Shown: positions 12,782 through 24,500, numbered from the stretch's first letter. The stretch: 64,000 nucleotides of DNA from Liopterus haemorrhoidalis (GCA_963971575.1 OZ020611.1:207680743-207744742); one strand, 5' to 3'. The notes: a model not told the origin generated them from the sequence alone. Numbers and translations: made by a program.

Positions 12782-13952
12782 TGTTACCATGGAATGGTCA
12801 GACAAAGAAAACAGAATTGCAGTTATTGCGCTTTATAAATGTAAAAAGATGGAAAAAACAAACATTTTTAAGACGCTCCGTCCGCTCGGCATTAGGCGAA
12901 TGTTTGTGTATCGGTGCATTAAATTGTTTGAGGAAACTGGGAACATAAAAGTCCGAAAAAGATCCGGGCGCCCGAGAACAGTACGCACGCCACAAGCTAC
13001 CAAAGCTGTTAAGGCCAGATAGCAAGAAATCACTTGCGAAAACAAAAAATTATGTACCGCGAAATGAAAATTTCGCGAAAATCAATGGTATTTGAAAAAA
13101 AATACTTGGGTCTTGGGGCCTTCAAACACCGAACTGGACAATTACTAACTGTGTCTCTTAAAAAAAAAAATAGGATCGAAAAATCGAAACGCTTGTTAAT
13201 CAAGTACGCAGACGACAAACACAAGAAAATCCTTTTTACCGACGAGAAAATTTTTACTATACAAGAAAAATTCAGCAAACAAAATGATAGGGTTTATGCC
13301 AGGTCATCTATTGAAGCTTTGGAAGTAGTTCCAATGATAGAAAAAGGTCACCATCCAGCTTCAGTGATGGTTTGGTGGGGCGTTTCCTATGATGGAGTAA
13401 CTGACCTTCATTTTTGTGAAAAAGGGTGAAAATATCAGCTAGAGTCTACCAACAAACTGGTCCTGGAAGATGTTGTGAACCCCTCAATCATACTCTCTTT
13501 CAATGTCAGTCATGGACATTCTACCAGGATTCTGTTTGTTCCAGGCCATAAGGCTAAAACAACCCAACGTGGCGTTTAAATGATGTTCCTGATTTTATCG
13601 GCGTAGAAGATTGGCCAGCTGCAAGTCCAGATTTGAATCCTTTAGATAACACGCTATGGACCATTGTAGAGGACATGGTTTGCCACAAACGATATACAAA
13701 TATTGAATCTCTGAAATAGGCTTTAGCTCGAACTGTAGCCAATTTTCCCATGGAAGTCGTACGTGCGGCTATCGATGATTGGCCTGTACGACTTAAAACC
13801 TGCATTAAAGCCAAAGGTGGCCATTTTGAATAATTATACAAATTATGAATAACTTATGTATAAGTATAAATGTCAATAAAATTTGTAGAAAAACTTAACT
13901 GTAGTTTTAATTTTATTTCATAAAATATTTGTAACAATATTTATGTCCCTAC
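12669..13952 (+). mobile_element. maT-type (DD37D) Tc1/mariner-superfamily element
   Basis: The left end ATAGGGACATAAATAC and the inverted right end GTAGGGACATAAATAT (read from 13952) form imperfect TIRs, each flanked by TA (12667-12668 and 13953-13954). The 1284-bp length fits a complete single-gene element. Confidence 0.85.
12789..13833 (+). pseudogene. maT (DD37D) transposase pseudogene
   Basis: Cut-and-paste transposase that would bind the TIRs and insert at TA. The likely original start is the ATG at 12789 (MEWSDKENRIAVIALYKC). Helix-turn-helix sequence ends in RKRSGRPRTVRTP, followed by GLGAFK.RTGQLL, the first catalytic Asp in LFTDEKIFT (about 13237), VMVWWGVSYDGVTDLHFCEKG, the second Asp in YQDSVPGHKAK and the third in SPDLNPLDNTLW. 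Thirty-seven residues separate the second and third Asp, which identifies the DD37D/maT group. Damage: an in-frame TAG at 13019-13021, frame changes near 13025, 13430 and 13575, and a TAG near 13717. The stop is TAA at 13831-13833. Inactive. Confidence 0.9.
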
Positions 13953-13954
13953 TA

Positions 13955-14833
13955 CTATATGATAAAAATTGGGGTCAAACGGTTGAACTTAAAACGTTGA
14001 AATTTGACATACATACTGAGTGCCCGTTTTTCGAGCCTAACCATTGGGATCTTGTAAACTGATACGAAGTCGGGTTAATAGGGGCGAAGTTGCCGAATTA
14101 GTTGGCCACTTTAAAGATGTATTTGGTTTTCCGGAAAAGTGCACAGGTCACTAGATATGTGCAAAATACTGATTTTGGTCGATTTATTTTTTGGCTTATA
14201 ACTTCATATTATACGAGAAATTCGTACTATCTTTCTATTTTAATATAGGGCTCAAAGTTTTTTTAAATGCATTAACTCGAGATTTAGTTATCTTTCCAAT
14301 TACACTCTTAACGCATAAAATAAGGAGAAGGGATGTCAGACGAGCAATATCTAATTTAAGGGAACTCATAAGGGAATAGATACAAAGTGAAGTATATTTA
14401 AAAAGTTCAGTGCCACTGCTTATTTTAATTTTAATATTAGTGTTGCGCCCCGCGCAATTATTTTGAATAAGTTATGATTACGGGAGCAGTTTTGCAGTTC
14501 GTCGAATGCGACTGAACGGAAGTCGAGTCGAAGAGTTGAACTCACACCGCCGTGTTTTTGTAACATTTTAATTTGAAGAATCAAGAATATATTTATGCAA
14601 GCCTATTGTATATTGCAATGTAAAATTTCTGTCTGAAGTCTGTGATTGATAGAGAGAATTTCCTATGTTGTGGACTTTTGATAAGTATTAGATATTTAAG
14701 TTGTCAAAATTTACTGTATTTGAATACATTTAAGTTAGGTTATGTTACACATAACCACATGTTCGCTATAAAACGTCACATGTTTACAGCAAATCTATTT
14801 AGTCCTTAAACTAGAAGATGGGTAACTCTACGA
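13955..14833. other. no gene recognised
   Basis: Short open frames only (for example 14191-14379, plus). No similarity recognised. Confidence 0.45.
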
Positions 14834-15713
14834 GTCGAAGAAAAAATGTATAGCCTATTACAATATCAAAATTTCTTTTAATTAAAATAATATTAATTTT
14901 TGTAATAAGTATTGTGACCTTTAATTAAATCTAGCAAATACTACTTTTATTTACTGGGTGGCACTTCAGGCTTCTAGTAAAAGGGGGCGCCATGTAAGGA
15001 TATTTAAAAAAAACTACCTTTTTTTACTGGGTGGCACTCCAGGCTTCTACTAAAAAAGGAGGCGCCATGAAAGGAGGTTTAGTAAAAACTACTTTTATTT
15101 ACTGGGTGGCACTTCAGGCTTCTAGTAAAAGGGGGCGCCATGTAAGGATATTTAAAAAAAACTACATTTTTGTACTGGGTGGCACTCCAGGCTTCTACTA
15201 AAAAAGTAGGCGCCATGAAAGGAGGTTTAGTAAAAACTACTTTTTTTATTGGGCGGCACTTCAGGCTTCTAGTAAAAGGGGGCGCTATGTAAGGATATTT
15301 AAAAAAACTACCTTTTTTTATTGGTTGGCACACCAGGCTTCTACTAAAAAGGGGGACGTCATGAAAAGAGATTTAGTAAAATCTACTTTTTTTACTAGGC
15401 GGCACTTCCGGCATATAGTATAGAGGGGTGGGGCTCCAAAAAAATTTAGAAAAATCTACTTTTTTTACTGGGCGGCATTTCAGGATTCTAGTAAAGAGGG
15501 GGGGAAGAAAATTTAGAAAAAAAATTACTTTTTTTTACTGGGCGGCACTTCATGCTTCTAGTAAAAGGGGGCGCCAAAAAGGAAATTTAGAAAAAAACTC
15601 TTTTTAAAATTATTTAATTATTTTACTAAAAGTTATTTAAAAAAATATATTGGGGGGGGGGGCGCATAACCTAATATTGCATCGAGGCGCCAGGTACCCT
15701 TGAGCCGGCCCTG
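14834..15713. mobile_element. hAT-like element with internal satellite, left-truncated copy
   Basis: From GAGTCGAAGAAAAAATGTATAGCC onward it matches the copy at 22176-23415. It ends GGTACCCTTGAGCCGGCCCTG, whose reverse complement CAGGGCCGGCTCAAGG is a hAT-like terminus. The left terminus is absent here. The bulk is the tandem array at 14945-15600. Confidence 0.75.
14945..15600. repeat. 73-bp tandem array with alternating unit types
   Basis: Nine units, recognised by GGCACTTCAGGCTTCTAGTA, start at about 14961, 15034, 15109, 15182, 15256, 15328, 15402, 15475 and 15545, giving steps of 70-75 bases. The first units alternate: one type has CTTCAGGCTTCTAG...GGATATTT, the other CTCCAGGCTTCTAC...GGAGGTTT, so the higher-order period is ~147 bp. 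Poly-A/T and G-runs separate the cores. Confidence 0.95.
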
Positions 15714-16251
15714 CGTGGTTGATCTGAACAATCTTCAATATGAAAACTAGACTGTATAACGCCACTGCTTAAAAGACAGCATGTTGTATTCAGGATTTTT
15801 GGAGGCTGCGTAGCAGGCGTAGGATAATATTAATTTACGTCATTTATTACTTTTAGTACATTTTATTAAAAATGTTAAAAGAATTTACTTTTTAGCTTCT
15901 TAAATCTTCTTTTTTTAATTCTTAATTATGCAAAAAAAATGTTCCGTGTAGTTTTTTAATTAATTTATACATTTTTTAATTAAAGCTGAACTTTTGTCAG
16001 ATGCTTCAATTTTCTTTTCTGTACTTCTTCAAGGTTATTCTCATTTAAAATTGTCGAAAAATATGTGAACATTATTTATTTAAGTCTAATGAATTCATAA
16101 AATTGTCAGATGTTTAAATTATTCCAAGTAAAGAAGACTTAACTTTCAAGTAATGTTTCCATAAATCTTATTTATTTGCCTTGTCTTATTCGAGAATGTA
16201 TTTTTAAATATCCACTTATAAATGCATCAGTTGTATTCCACTTATAAATCA
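15714..16251. other. AT-rich DNA, no gene recognised
   Basis: No coding or RNA feature identified. A short direct repeat, CAGTTGTATTC followed by CACTTATAAA-type sequence, occurs at 16228-16260. Confidence 0.5.
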
Positions 16252-16259
16252 GTTGTATT

Positions 16260-16490
16260 CAGTGGTGTCACCCGGTCTCTGGAAACAGGTTGTTAAAAAT
16301 TACGGCGGTTTTTTACAAACCACCGGTATTTTTATCTGCAGTTATATTTATTTATTTACGCCGATGGGCGAATTCAGTAATATTTTGAATGAGGTGGGTT
16401 TAATAGATTGAACAGAAAAATACAAATACGGGGGAATCGCCACATCCCTCCAGGGAAATCAGTTGATTATAAATTGGGGTGACACGACTG
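16260..16490. mobile_element. hAT-type MITE, 231 bp
   Basis: Ends CAGTGGTGTCACCC and GGGGTGACACGACTG form an inverted pair. Exact 8-bp TSDs GTTGTATT lie at 16252-16259 and 16491-16498. Non-coding. Confidence 0.93.
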
Positions 16491-16498
16491 GTTGTATT

Positions 16499-17384
16499 GA
16501 AAATTAGTAGCAGCGTTGTAAGATGTCTTGCTTCACACATTGTTAATTATTGGTATGCTGCCTAGCTCAAAACTTTAAAATAGATCGATGATTTCAATGT
16601 ATCCAATTTTTTCGAGCAGGTATTTTCTGGGAAAACGTGTGGGAATCCTGCCTTATGTAAGAACGGAAATTACATTTGGTTGATTGATTTAAACAAATAA
16701 TATTAACTGTACTTCAACTTACTTACTGTGCATTCTACACACCGACAATTCCAGAATATCCCACTTTATTTGTTCATAATCCGGTAGCGGTTTCGAACAT
16801 GAACTCGCCGTGTTCGCTAGCTGTTTGCAATGATTATAAAGATGTATTTAAGATTTGTTCAGTTAGTCCTCATGTTAATCAACTTACTTTAATTACGTTT
16901 ATGGGTTTAGTAAATATTTGGTACGTGATGATGACAGCTAGTCCAAAACATATATTCACAATCACTAATGCACATGAGAGTTTTTTTTACACACAACACT
17001 AATTATTCTTCTTAACATCAAGTCCTTAACTACCGTCTCTGAAAAACAATTGCTTTTCCATGTTTTTAGCTGTACACTACACTACGTATATATGGAATTA
17101 CTTTGTTATATTAACTCAATTCGCCCGAATACTGTAAAGAATGTGATTTAACCTATTCCATACCAAATATGACTGCCAAAATAATATAAGAACTCAAAAA
17201 TCTTTAACCCACGACTGTCTAAATAGAACTGCCCTGACATCTGACATTTTCCAACTGAAAAATTGCAATTTCAGAGCCTTGGTCATCTGCTCTGTGTCAG
17301 CACTAGCGAGATAACAATTTATCGGTAATAATTTAAAAAGAATTATCTCATAAGAAAAATAACTATAATAATAATTCTTTATTT
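16499..17384. other. no gene recognised
   Basis: A 67-codon open frame at 16799-17002 (plus) has no recognisable domain. Confidence 0.4.
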
Positions 17385-17880
17385 CCCTAGGCCTTGCGGC
17401 GTTTAAAGTAATAACCATTACAAATTAAATAAAAAATAAAATAAAATACAATATTTCAGGATTTTGATAATTTTACTATATTTTTAATTTCATTTATTTG
17501 TTCTTCTTCCAATGGCTCTCCCTTTCTTCATATTCTCATCCCAGCTTCCCTCTCCCATCTCCTTCCTTCTTGCTTCCAGTACCCATCTTTCTCCCTTGCT
17601 ATCTGCACTGATCAGTTTTTTTATCTCTTCTTTCCAGACTGCCAACTTCTTGCAACTCTTAGCTAAATGCTCCAAGGTTTTCTATTTTCCTTGCATATTC
17701 TGCAGAGCTTGTCCTCGGGCTTTGCCCAGTACCTATTGTTCCTCTCCTCGTTGCCACATCTTAGCCTTGCTATCCTCCTGACTCTATATCCTGATCTTCT
17801 TCTTTTACCCTTCAAGTATCTCAGTATTCCGATCACTCATCTCTTTATATCTTTTCAATCTCGGCGATTAGTCTCAAGAA
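17385..17880 (-). pseudogene. 3' end of a LINE (zinc-knuckle C-terminal region)
   Basis: On the minus strand the sequence reads YKEMSDRNTEIL, then RRIARLRCGNEERNNRYW, then LCRICKEN and LEHLAKSCKKL across a one-base shift. This is the C-terminal Cys/His region (CxxC...H....C) typical of R1/I-type LINE proteins in insects. After the stop, the 3' region ends with AGGGAAATAAAGAATTATTATT. Only the terminal fragment remains. Clade assignment is approximate. Confidence 0.65.
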
Positions 17881-18149
17881 AAATAACTTTAACTATTTTT
17901 TAATGATTATTTTCAAGACAAAGATTAAATGTTATTTTTTGAGATGGTCCGAATACGTCTATAATAATTATTTGACACATTTGTTTACTAATATAAATAA
18001 ACGATTTCTTTTTCTTGATCATATTATTAGGGTTTCAAGTTATTCTAATAAACATTTCCTGCACTAATCTTAAGTGTCCCCTTTCTAAGAATATATTATA
18101 TTTTATCATTTAATAATTATTTCTCTCTTTTTCCAATTGGATAAAAGAT

Positions 18150-18335
18150 AATCTAATTCATTCATCATTGGCGCGCCAGCCCGAAATGAGCCAAGGCCTC
18201 CTGTTTCCAGGTTTCGTGACCATGGTTTCAATCTATGTACATTCAGAAGTAATATTGTCAGTATTACGTCCATTTTTTTAGCGTACAAAGAAAGGCACCT
18301 ACAGTTTAAAGCCGGTTGCGAACGGCTTTTACACA
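18150..18335 (-). repeat. RTE-like LINE 3' tail, copy 1
   Basis: Read on the minus strand from AGCCGGCTTTAAACTGTAGG-like sequence to the ATGATGAATGAAT tail, it matches 54010-54195 on the plus strand. The layout (AAACTGTAGGTGCC, then a body, then an ATGA-type tail) resembles RTE-like LINE 3' ends. No protein. Confidence 0.45.
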
Positions 18336-18339
18336 AATT

Positions 18340-19130
18340 ATTTGACATAAACAGGAATAGAACTCACGTCCGTGCCCTGGCTCAGCGGTCAAGTAGCAGG
18401 AACAGATGATTTACGTTTGCAGCTACAGGATTGCTCACTTTTTATAATTGGATATATTCAATGTAATTATTGTGGAATTTTCTTTCTGAAACAAATCTTA
18501 CCAAATGAATCAAAAATTTACCTGCCTTACAAAGGCAGAAGGTCATAGAAAACGAGGGTAGATATTTTGATGACATTGTTTTATTTGTTATGAAAATAAT
18601 GGCGCCTATAGAGCTCGGTAGAAATTGTTTCAGTCGCTTGGAAAAGGTCGCAAACAGCACACCTTTCACGTTCCACCAAATGTACAAAAGTAAATATTTG
18701 GTATCGATATTCGGTTCTGTCATTGATATTAATGACTCCTCGGGGTCTAAACCATGAATTTGTGCGTTTAGGATTGTCTTAATTCGTGTCTTTTTTGTAT
18801 CTATGTACTTTTATACTTCCACAAGTATGAAAGTTACGAGATATTCGAAAATAATTGGCTCAGATGTTGCAACTAAAGATCTGGTTTCTGTGAAAAATTC
18901 TTTCATTTTATTGGAACTCTTAACATAACAGTTCAATAAACGTAGAGTATGAACATAACTTTATTAAAGTACATAATAGGATTAGCTTTATCCTGTGCTA
19001 GATTCTGACCAGAATAATAGAGTGATTTATAGCTTAGAGCTTTACGTTTCTATAAATAATTCCACGTTATTATGATTTAAACTCTTTAATCTTTATTCGT
19101 TAGTTGCATTTTTCTGCACTATAGACCAGT
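18340..19130. other. no gene recognised
   Basis: A 93-codon minus-strand frame (18442-18723) is not recognised. A possible hAT-like end (CAGTGCTTATTAACATTTTG) occurs at about 19130 without a located partner. Confidence 0.35.
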
Positions 19131-19249
19131 GCTTATTAACATTTTGAACGCGCGACCCAAACCGCATAGGCAGTCCTTTGCGACCTACAGTAAAATTTTA
19201 AATGAGAATATAAGGAAATTAAAAAATTGTACTTATAATAATACTAAGA

Positions 19250-20280
19250 AAATTAAAACCACTCTTTGGCTTCTCAATGGTTCGATCTTTTTTGTAAATT
19301 TTTCGAACTGTAGTGCATTTTCTTGTAGCAAGCAGTTTCTCTATTTCGAGTTATTAGTGCAGAAAATCCTTCCTCGCACAGATAAATTGTGCGAAAAATC
19401 TTAAGTTATAACTCCATCATCATCTTGGATAATCTTCGTTCATTTTTCGAACTGTGGTGCATTTTCTTATAATTATAATAATAATACTTTATTACTCAAA
19501 AATCAATACAGATCAAGGCTCGTCATAAGCAGTGTATAATAAACACAATAATATTAATAAGAATTAATATAACATACATATAATTAGCATGAAATTGTGT
19601 ACAATTGCAAAATATGAAAATATGAAAATGTACTAGATTAAATTTTTTTGAACTAATGACGCAAATATTCCTCGACTGAATAGAAACAGTGGTCAAGCAA
19701 AAAGTTTTTAAATTTTAATTTGAATGTACTTGTGATTGAAGTAATCTTAATATGTTTAGGGACCTTGTTGTATAAAGTTACCTGGTAATATTTCGGGCTA
19801 GATTTAAATTGCTCAGATTTATGACCAGGTATTTCCAAAGTATATTTATGTCTTTTAGAAAGTGTATTAAAAGAATTTATGTTATTTCGTACATAGCCGA
19901 CACATTTATAAATGTATAGGCAAGGAAGAGGTAAAATGCCTAATTCCTTAAAATATGAATAACATGAAGTTATTTTAGAAACTCCAACCATTGTTCTAAT
20001 AATTCTTTTTTGCATCTTGAAAATTCTGTCAGCAGAAGTACTTTTACCCCAGAATATTATGCTGCAACTTACGATAGAATGGAAACTAGCATAGTAGTAG
20101 GTTTTTAAGCCTGACAAAGAAGTTGTTATTTTTAAGCGACGCATTGCAAAAATAGATTTAGATATTTTTTTTAGCAAGCACTTTCTCTATTTCGAGTTAT
20201 TAGTGCAGAAAATCCTATGTTGCACAGATAAGTTGTGCGAAAAATCTTAAGGTATAACTCCATTAATTTTTTATCGCCGT
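19250..20280. repeat. local direct duplication, second copy split by a LINE
   Basis: The segment TTTTTCGAACTGTAGTGCATTTTCTT ... GTGCGAAAAATCTTAAG (about 19285-19405) recurs at 19443-19469 plus 20171-20250, interrupted by the LINE. The arrangement shows duplication first, LINE insertion second. Confidence 0.8.
19470..20170 (-). pseudogene. 5'-truncated LINE, RT C-terminal region
   Basis: A minus-strand frame (stop at 19653) encodes ~170 residues typical of the C-terminal region of jockey/CR1-type LINE proteins: YYYASFHSIVSCSIIFWG, FKMQKRIIRTMVGV, CYSYFKELGILPLPCLYIYK and a C-terminus FLLDHCFYSVEEYL. No stop occurs within the fragment. The catalytic RT core is missing because of 5' truncation. 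The 3' untranslated part (19490-19650) ends AGTAATAAAGTATTATTATT. The fragment looks relatively young. Confidence 0.82.
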
Positions 20281-20439
20281 TGCGACCCAAAGTTAGTGGT
20301 GTGTACATGTTGCTTCGAAAAACTATCTACTAATCAGAGTGGAGCGCGTCATATGACGGAGTCTGCGGACCCAGGAACTTTTAAAAATGTCTTATATTAA
20401 ACGCATATATTAAACTTTTTTAATCGTCTTATATTAAAG

Positions 20440-21440
20440 GGATCTGATCGCCTAGATAGAAGAGCCCTTTAGAAAATGATAGAAAATCCTAGAGAAAAAC
20501 AGCGTAACTAATAAGCCTGTTTAGATAATACAGGATATGTACAGAAATTCTACCAGTAGAGTAGTCCATAAAAGTAGAGTCAGAGACCAAATTTTGATAC
20601 TCACCGGTGTCAAACAGGGTTGCGTTCTGTCGCCTCTGCTTTTCCTGCTTGAAAGTGTTGCGAGTAATGTAAGCTGTTAATACTGCCGATATAATCTGAG
20701 CACTACAATAGGGACTTACCGATCGACTGGAAGATCTCGATTACGTAGACGATTTTTGTTCGAATGCACTATGCATAGTTGCAAACAGGTTTGGGTTAAA
20801 CATCAATAACGGGAAATTAAAGAGATGAGAGTATATACCACCAGTAACCAAGCACTGCAATTAAATAACACATGATGAGTTCTGCTACTTAGAGAGTATA
20901 GTTACCGAAAGTGGGGGAACTGATGCTAATATAAATGACAGTATACGTATGGCAAGATTTGCTTTTAGTTTGCTCAACTATCTCTGGAGTTCGATTGTTA
21001 TCCCTCGAAATGCCAAACTGCGCAACATAAAGTCAGTCCTATTGTACGCTTGTGAGACTTGGTCAGTCACAGAAACTATGATCAGCAAATAGCGAGTATA
21101 AACATTTATTAATATAAATGTTTGCGAATTATAGTAGGCATTCACTGGCCAGATATCATCACTAATAAATACTTATAGCAGCTCACAGAACAAACAGAGA
21201 TTCAACAAGAAATTAAGAAGGTCAAATGGAAGTGGATTGGAACATTTTGGATTGGAACCTACAGAGCAAATGGTGCGTTGGAAGACCCAAACTAACCTGG
21301 CGACGGTCATTATAAAAGAAGAGGAATACGTACGGGAATAGCTGGAACCAGATTAAAGGATTAGCGCCTAATCGTACGCGATGGAAACACTTCATTGATG
21401 CCCTTTGCTCCATGTAGGAGTTATAGAAGTCAATATATGT
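20440..21440 (+). pseudogene. RTE-type LINE reverse-transcriptase pseudogene
   Basis: Fragments in order: LTGVKQGCVLSPLLFLL (about 20603-20655), a degraded DYVDDF catalytic motif (near 20735), FCYLESIVTESGGTDANI, LNYLWSSIVIPRNAKLR, VLLYACETWSVTE, VKWKWIGTFWI and the terminal RWKHFIDALCS-like sequence. This is the standard order for RTE-clade LINEs (VRQGCxLSPLLF ... YLGS ... LLYGCETW ... RWIGHxLR). Many stops and shifts. Non-functional. Confidence 0.8.
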
Positions 21441-22106
21441 TTGCTTCTTAATTAAAGATCAGACCCACAAGTATCTCGCAAAACATGGGTTGTGCATCCC
21501 TGGTGTAGAGCATTATAAAACTATCCATCCAAAGTGCGAATAATATTTCTCTAAATATAATAAAAACATAATTTAAATCATTTCCCGTGGGTGATATAAA
21601 TTCGTAGTTCAACTACAAGCATATGCACTAAAGGTTTTGTTCATTTTCCACTCATTTTGATGTATGTGAGTGCAAGTAGAAGGTTAATCTGTTTTTGATT
21701 GTTTTATGGAAAATTGAGTAGGCACTGAACACTTTTAGTTCTTGATGAAGATAAATATGAACACATTACAGCCTGACGTTGACAGACTCAACTAGGTCGA
21801 AAAACAGAAGACGAATACTATAACAGAGCTATTTATATATCAATTTTTATTATAGATAAAATGCAGGTTATTCTTATAAATATCAATATTTCATTAACAG
21901 CCCGAATAATAGTTTTTATTGATATGTGTCTAGTTAATAGATTTAAATGAAAATAAATAAATAAACAAATATAATAGTGAAATATGAATTTTTGACACGT
22001 TTCAGAATTTCATAGGTGTTTCATGATAGAACAAATTTTGCTGTAATCGTATTTAAATCAAGATACTTTTGTAAATTATTTATATTTTATTCGTCCACTT
22101 ATTAAA
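21441..22106. other. AT-rich DNA with one possible hAT end
   Basis: GGTTGTGCATCCCTG at about 21489-21503 has the form of a hAT right terminus. No left partner or TSD pair was found. Otherwise nothing recognised. Confidence 0.35.
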
Positions 22107-22114
22107 GTACGAGA

Positions 22115-23415
22115 CAAGGGTAGCTCAAGAAGGTAAGCAGGCGAGGCGCCGCATCGGGGCGCAAGATCAAGGGGCGCCAAGTCGAAGAAAAAATTTATAG
22201 CCTATTACAATATCAAAATAGCTTTAATTAAAATAATATTCATTTTTGAAAGAAGCAGGGCCGGCGCTAGGATTTGCGAGGCCATGTGCGAGAAGAGCAA
22301 AAAAGTCTTCACCTCCCAGATCCAAGCGAAGAGCAAACAAAAAAAGGTCCTCATTTCCATGCGCGGAGCCTGTTGTTCAGATCCAAGTGAGGAGCAAAAA
22401 AAAGGTCTTCATCTCCATGCGCGGGGCCTGCTGTTGACCGCGGGGCCATGTGCCGCTGCACATGCTGCATATGCCTCGCGCTGGCCCTGGTAGGAAGTAT
22501 TGTGACCTTTAATTAAATCTAACAAAAACTACTTTTATTTACTGAGCGGCAGTTCGGGCTTCTAGTAAAAGAGGGCGCCATACAAGGAAATTTAGAAAAA
22601 ACTACATTTTTTACTGGATGGCACTTCAGGCTTCTAGTAAAAGGGGGGACGCCATGAAAGAAGATTTAGAAAAAGCTACTTTTTTTACTGTGCGGCACTT
22701 CAGGCTTCTAGTAAAAGGGGGGGGGGGCATGACAGGAGATTTAGAAAAAACTATTTTTTTTTTACTGGGCGGCACTTCAGGCTTCTAGTAAAAGGAGGCC
22801 TCATGCAAGGAAATTTAGCGAGAAAATAATAATCTAAAATGCTTTTAAAATGAGATATTAATAAGCAAATGGATAATTAAACTTACTACGATATTAGAAA
22901 TCAAAATAAAGTCGATAATACCTCTTTGATTTAGCTACAAAATATAGTAAAAAAAAAAAAATCCAAAATTGAACAAATTATTTAAATTTTATGTCTTACT
23001 AAACATGCCAATGTTATTGCATTAAAAGTTTTATTAGTTTAAAAATTACTACCACACTTTATTTTGAATATCATATATATTTACAAAAATTAAATTTTCT
23101 CTATTTATAATCAGCACCTCGGAGGTAAATTGTATTAAGTCACAAATGATAAACAGCTCAGAAAAGACGATTTAAGATTGTTTACTTCCTTGCGTTGATC
23201 GACTTGATACAGTTTTAAAGCAACGTATATTGAAACTGGCTAGAGCTATAGTTCCAAATTATTTTTCAATCGACGGACTATAAAGTATTAAGTCACTTGG
23301 CACTAAAATGTAATTTCTGATAAAAATGTGACTTGATACAGGGTACCTCTAAGGTGCTGTAATAGTTATCAAAAAAATTAGCATCGGGGTGCCAGGTACC
23401 CTTGAGCCGGCCCTG
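22115..23415. mobile_element. hAT-like element with internal satellite, complete copy
   Basis: Left end CAAGGGTAGCTCAAG and right end CTTGAGCCGGCCCTG form an imperfect inverted pair. TSDs GTACGAGA (22107-22114) and GTACGAGG (23416-23423) match at 7 of 8 bases. Contents: the conserved left block (22176-22245), a nested element at 22256-22489, four 73-bp-type repeat units (22530-22800), and AT-rich sequence. No transposase recognised. Confidence 0.82.
22256..22489. mobile_element. nested GC-rich hAT-like insertion
   Basis: Begins CAGGGCCGGCGC and ends GCGCTGGCCCTG. Flanking octamers GAAAGAAG and GTAGGAAG match at 6 of 8. The paralogous copy (14880-14935) runs through without it. It holds two tandem GAGGAGCAAAAAAAAGGTC-type units. 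It is markedly GC-richer than its host. Confidence 0.7.
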
Positions 23416-23418
23416 GTA

Positions 23419-24500
23419 CGAGGTGTGAATGGAAAGTTTTTACAACGAACTAAAAGACGGAGTTGCGCGCGCATTTCATTTATATTTTTTGATAATTTTG
23501 CCTAATCTTTCATATAATTCAGTAAAATTTCCAGACACATTGTGCATACAGTATAGCCGTGACAGTAACTAAAACTACAAATTACGTACATTTTCTTAAT
23601 CATGAATAAAGTCGAGTTCCGTGCAGTGATAAAAATTAATTATATTGATATTATGAGGCCTTTTTAAAAGTCTTAAATGCTAAAGATATTAAATCGGAGC
23701 TAAGCGAAGTTCATGGTGAGTCTGCTACTTTATATGCAACAGTTGCAAACTGAAATGAAGAATTTAAAAGCAGCCGATTCAACACCGAGGATACACCACG
23801 TTCTGGTAGGCCGAAAACAGCTACCGATGATGAAACGGTTAGAAAAGTCCATGAAATCGTGATGAACGATCGCTTAAAATTGCGAGAGACAGTAGGCATT
23901 TCATAAGACCGTGAACATTGCGTTTTACACCAACATTTGGACATGACAAAGCTCACTGTAAGATGGGAGCCGCGTTTGCTAACAAACGACCCAAAGAAAG
24001 TGCAACTGATTATTTCTCAGCAATGTCTAAAAATGTTCAAGCGCAATACAAAAGATTTTTGCAACGTTTTGTAACTGTCGATGAAACATGGATACATCAC
24101 TACATTCCGGAGACCAAAGAACAATCAAAATAGTGGATAGCTCGTGGCGAAGCAACTCTGAAGAAGGCCAAGATTATGCCATCAGATGGTAAGGTTATGG
24201 CTACCGTTTTTTGGGATTCCCGAGGAATAATTTTTATCGACTAGTTGCAATATGAAAGAAAAATAACAAGCTAGTATTATGCGTTGTTATTAGACAGATT
24301 GAACGAATAAATCATATCGGAAAGGCCTCATTTCGAAAAGAAAAAGTTTTGTTCCACCAAGATAATGCACTTTCCCACAAATCGGTAATTGCGATGGTGA
24401 AACTGCATGAATTACAATTCGAATTAATCGAACAAGCACCATACTCGCCAGACTTGGCTTTTTCCGATTTCTTTCTGTTTCCAAAACAGAATTATGATTG
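23419..24500 (+). pseudogene. mariner transposase pseudogene
   Basis: A TA plus CGAGGTGTGAATGGAAAG at 23417 gives the left TIR. The likely start is the ATG at 23602 (MNKVEFRAVIK). Later segments read DTPRSGRPKTATDDET, LTVDETWIHHYIPETKEQSK (first Asp region, about 24075-24128), HQDNALSHKSVIAMVKL (second) and APYSPDLAFSDFFLFPK (third), the DD34D signature. There are several shifts and stops. It is truncated right after FFLFPK, where Tc1 sequence begins. The right TIR is lost. Confidence 0.85.

Noticed and set aside
15079..15333. 84-codon minus-strand frame in the satellite
   Set aside because: Repeats every ~73 bp with the array; no domain.
14945..15600. CRISPR-like array
   Set aside because: Units are contiguous tandem repeats without unique spacers, in a eukaryotic transposon.
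22284..22493. Open frames of 63-69 codons at 22.25-22.5 kb
   Set aside because: They follow a GC-rich tandem duplication inside a MITE-like insertion and have no domain.
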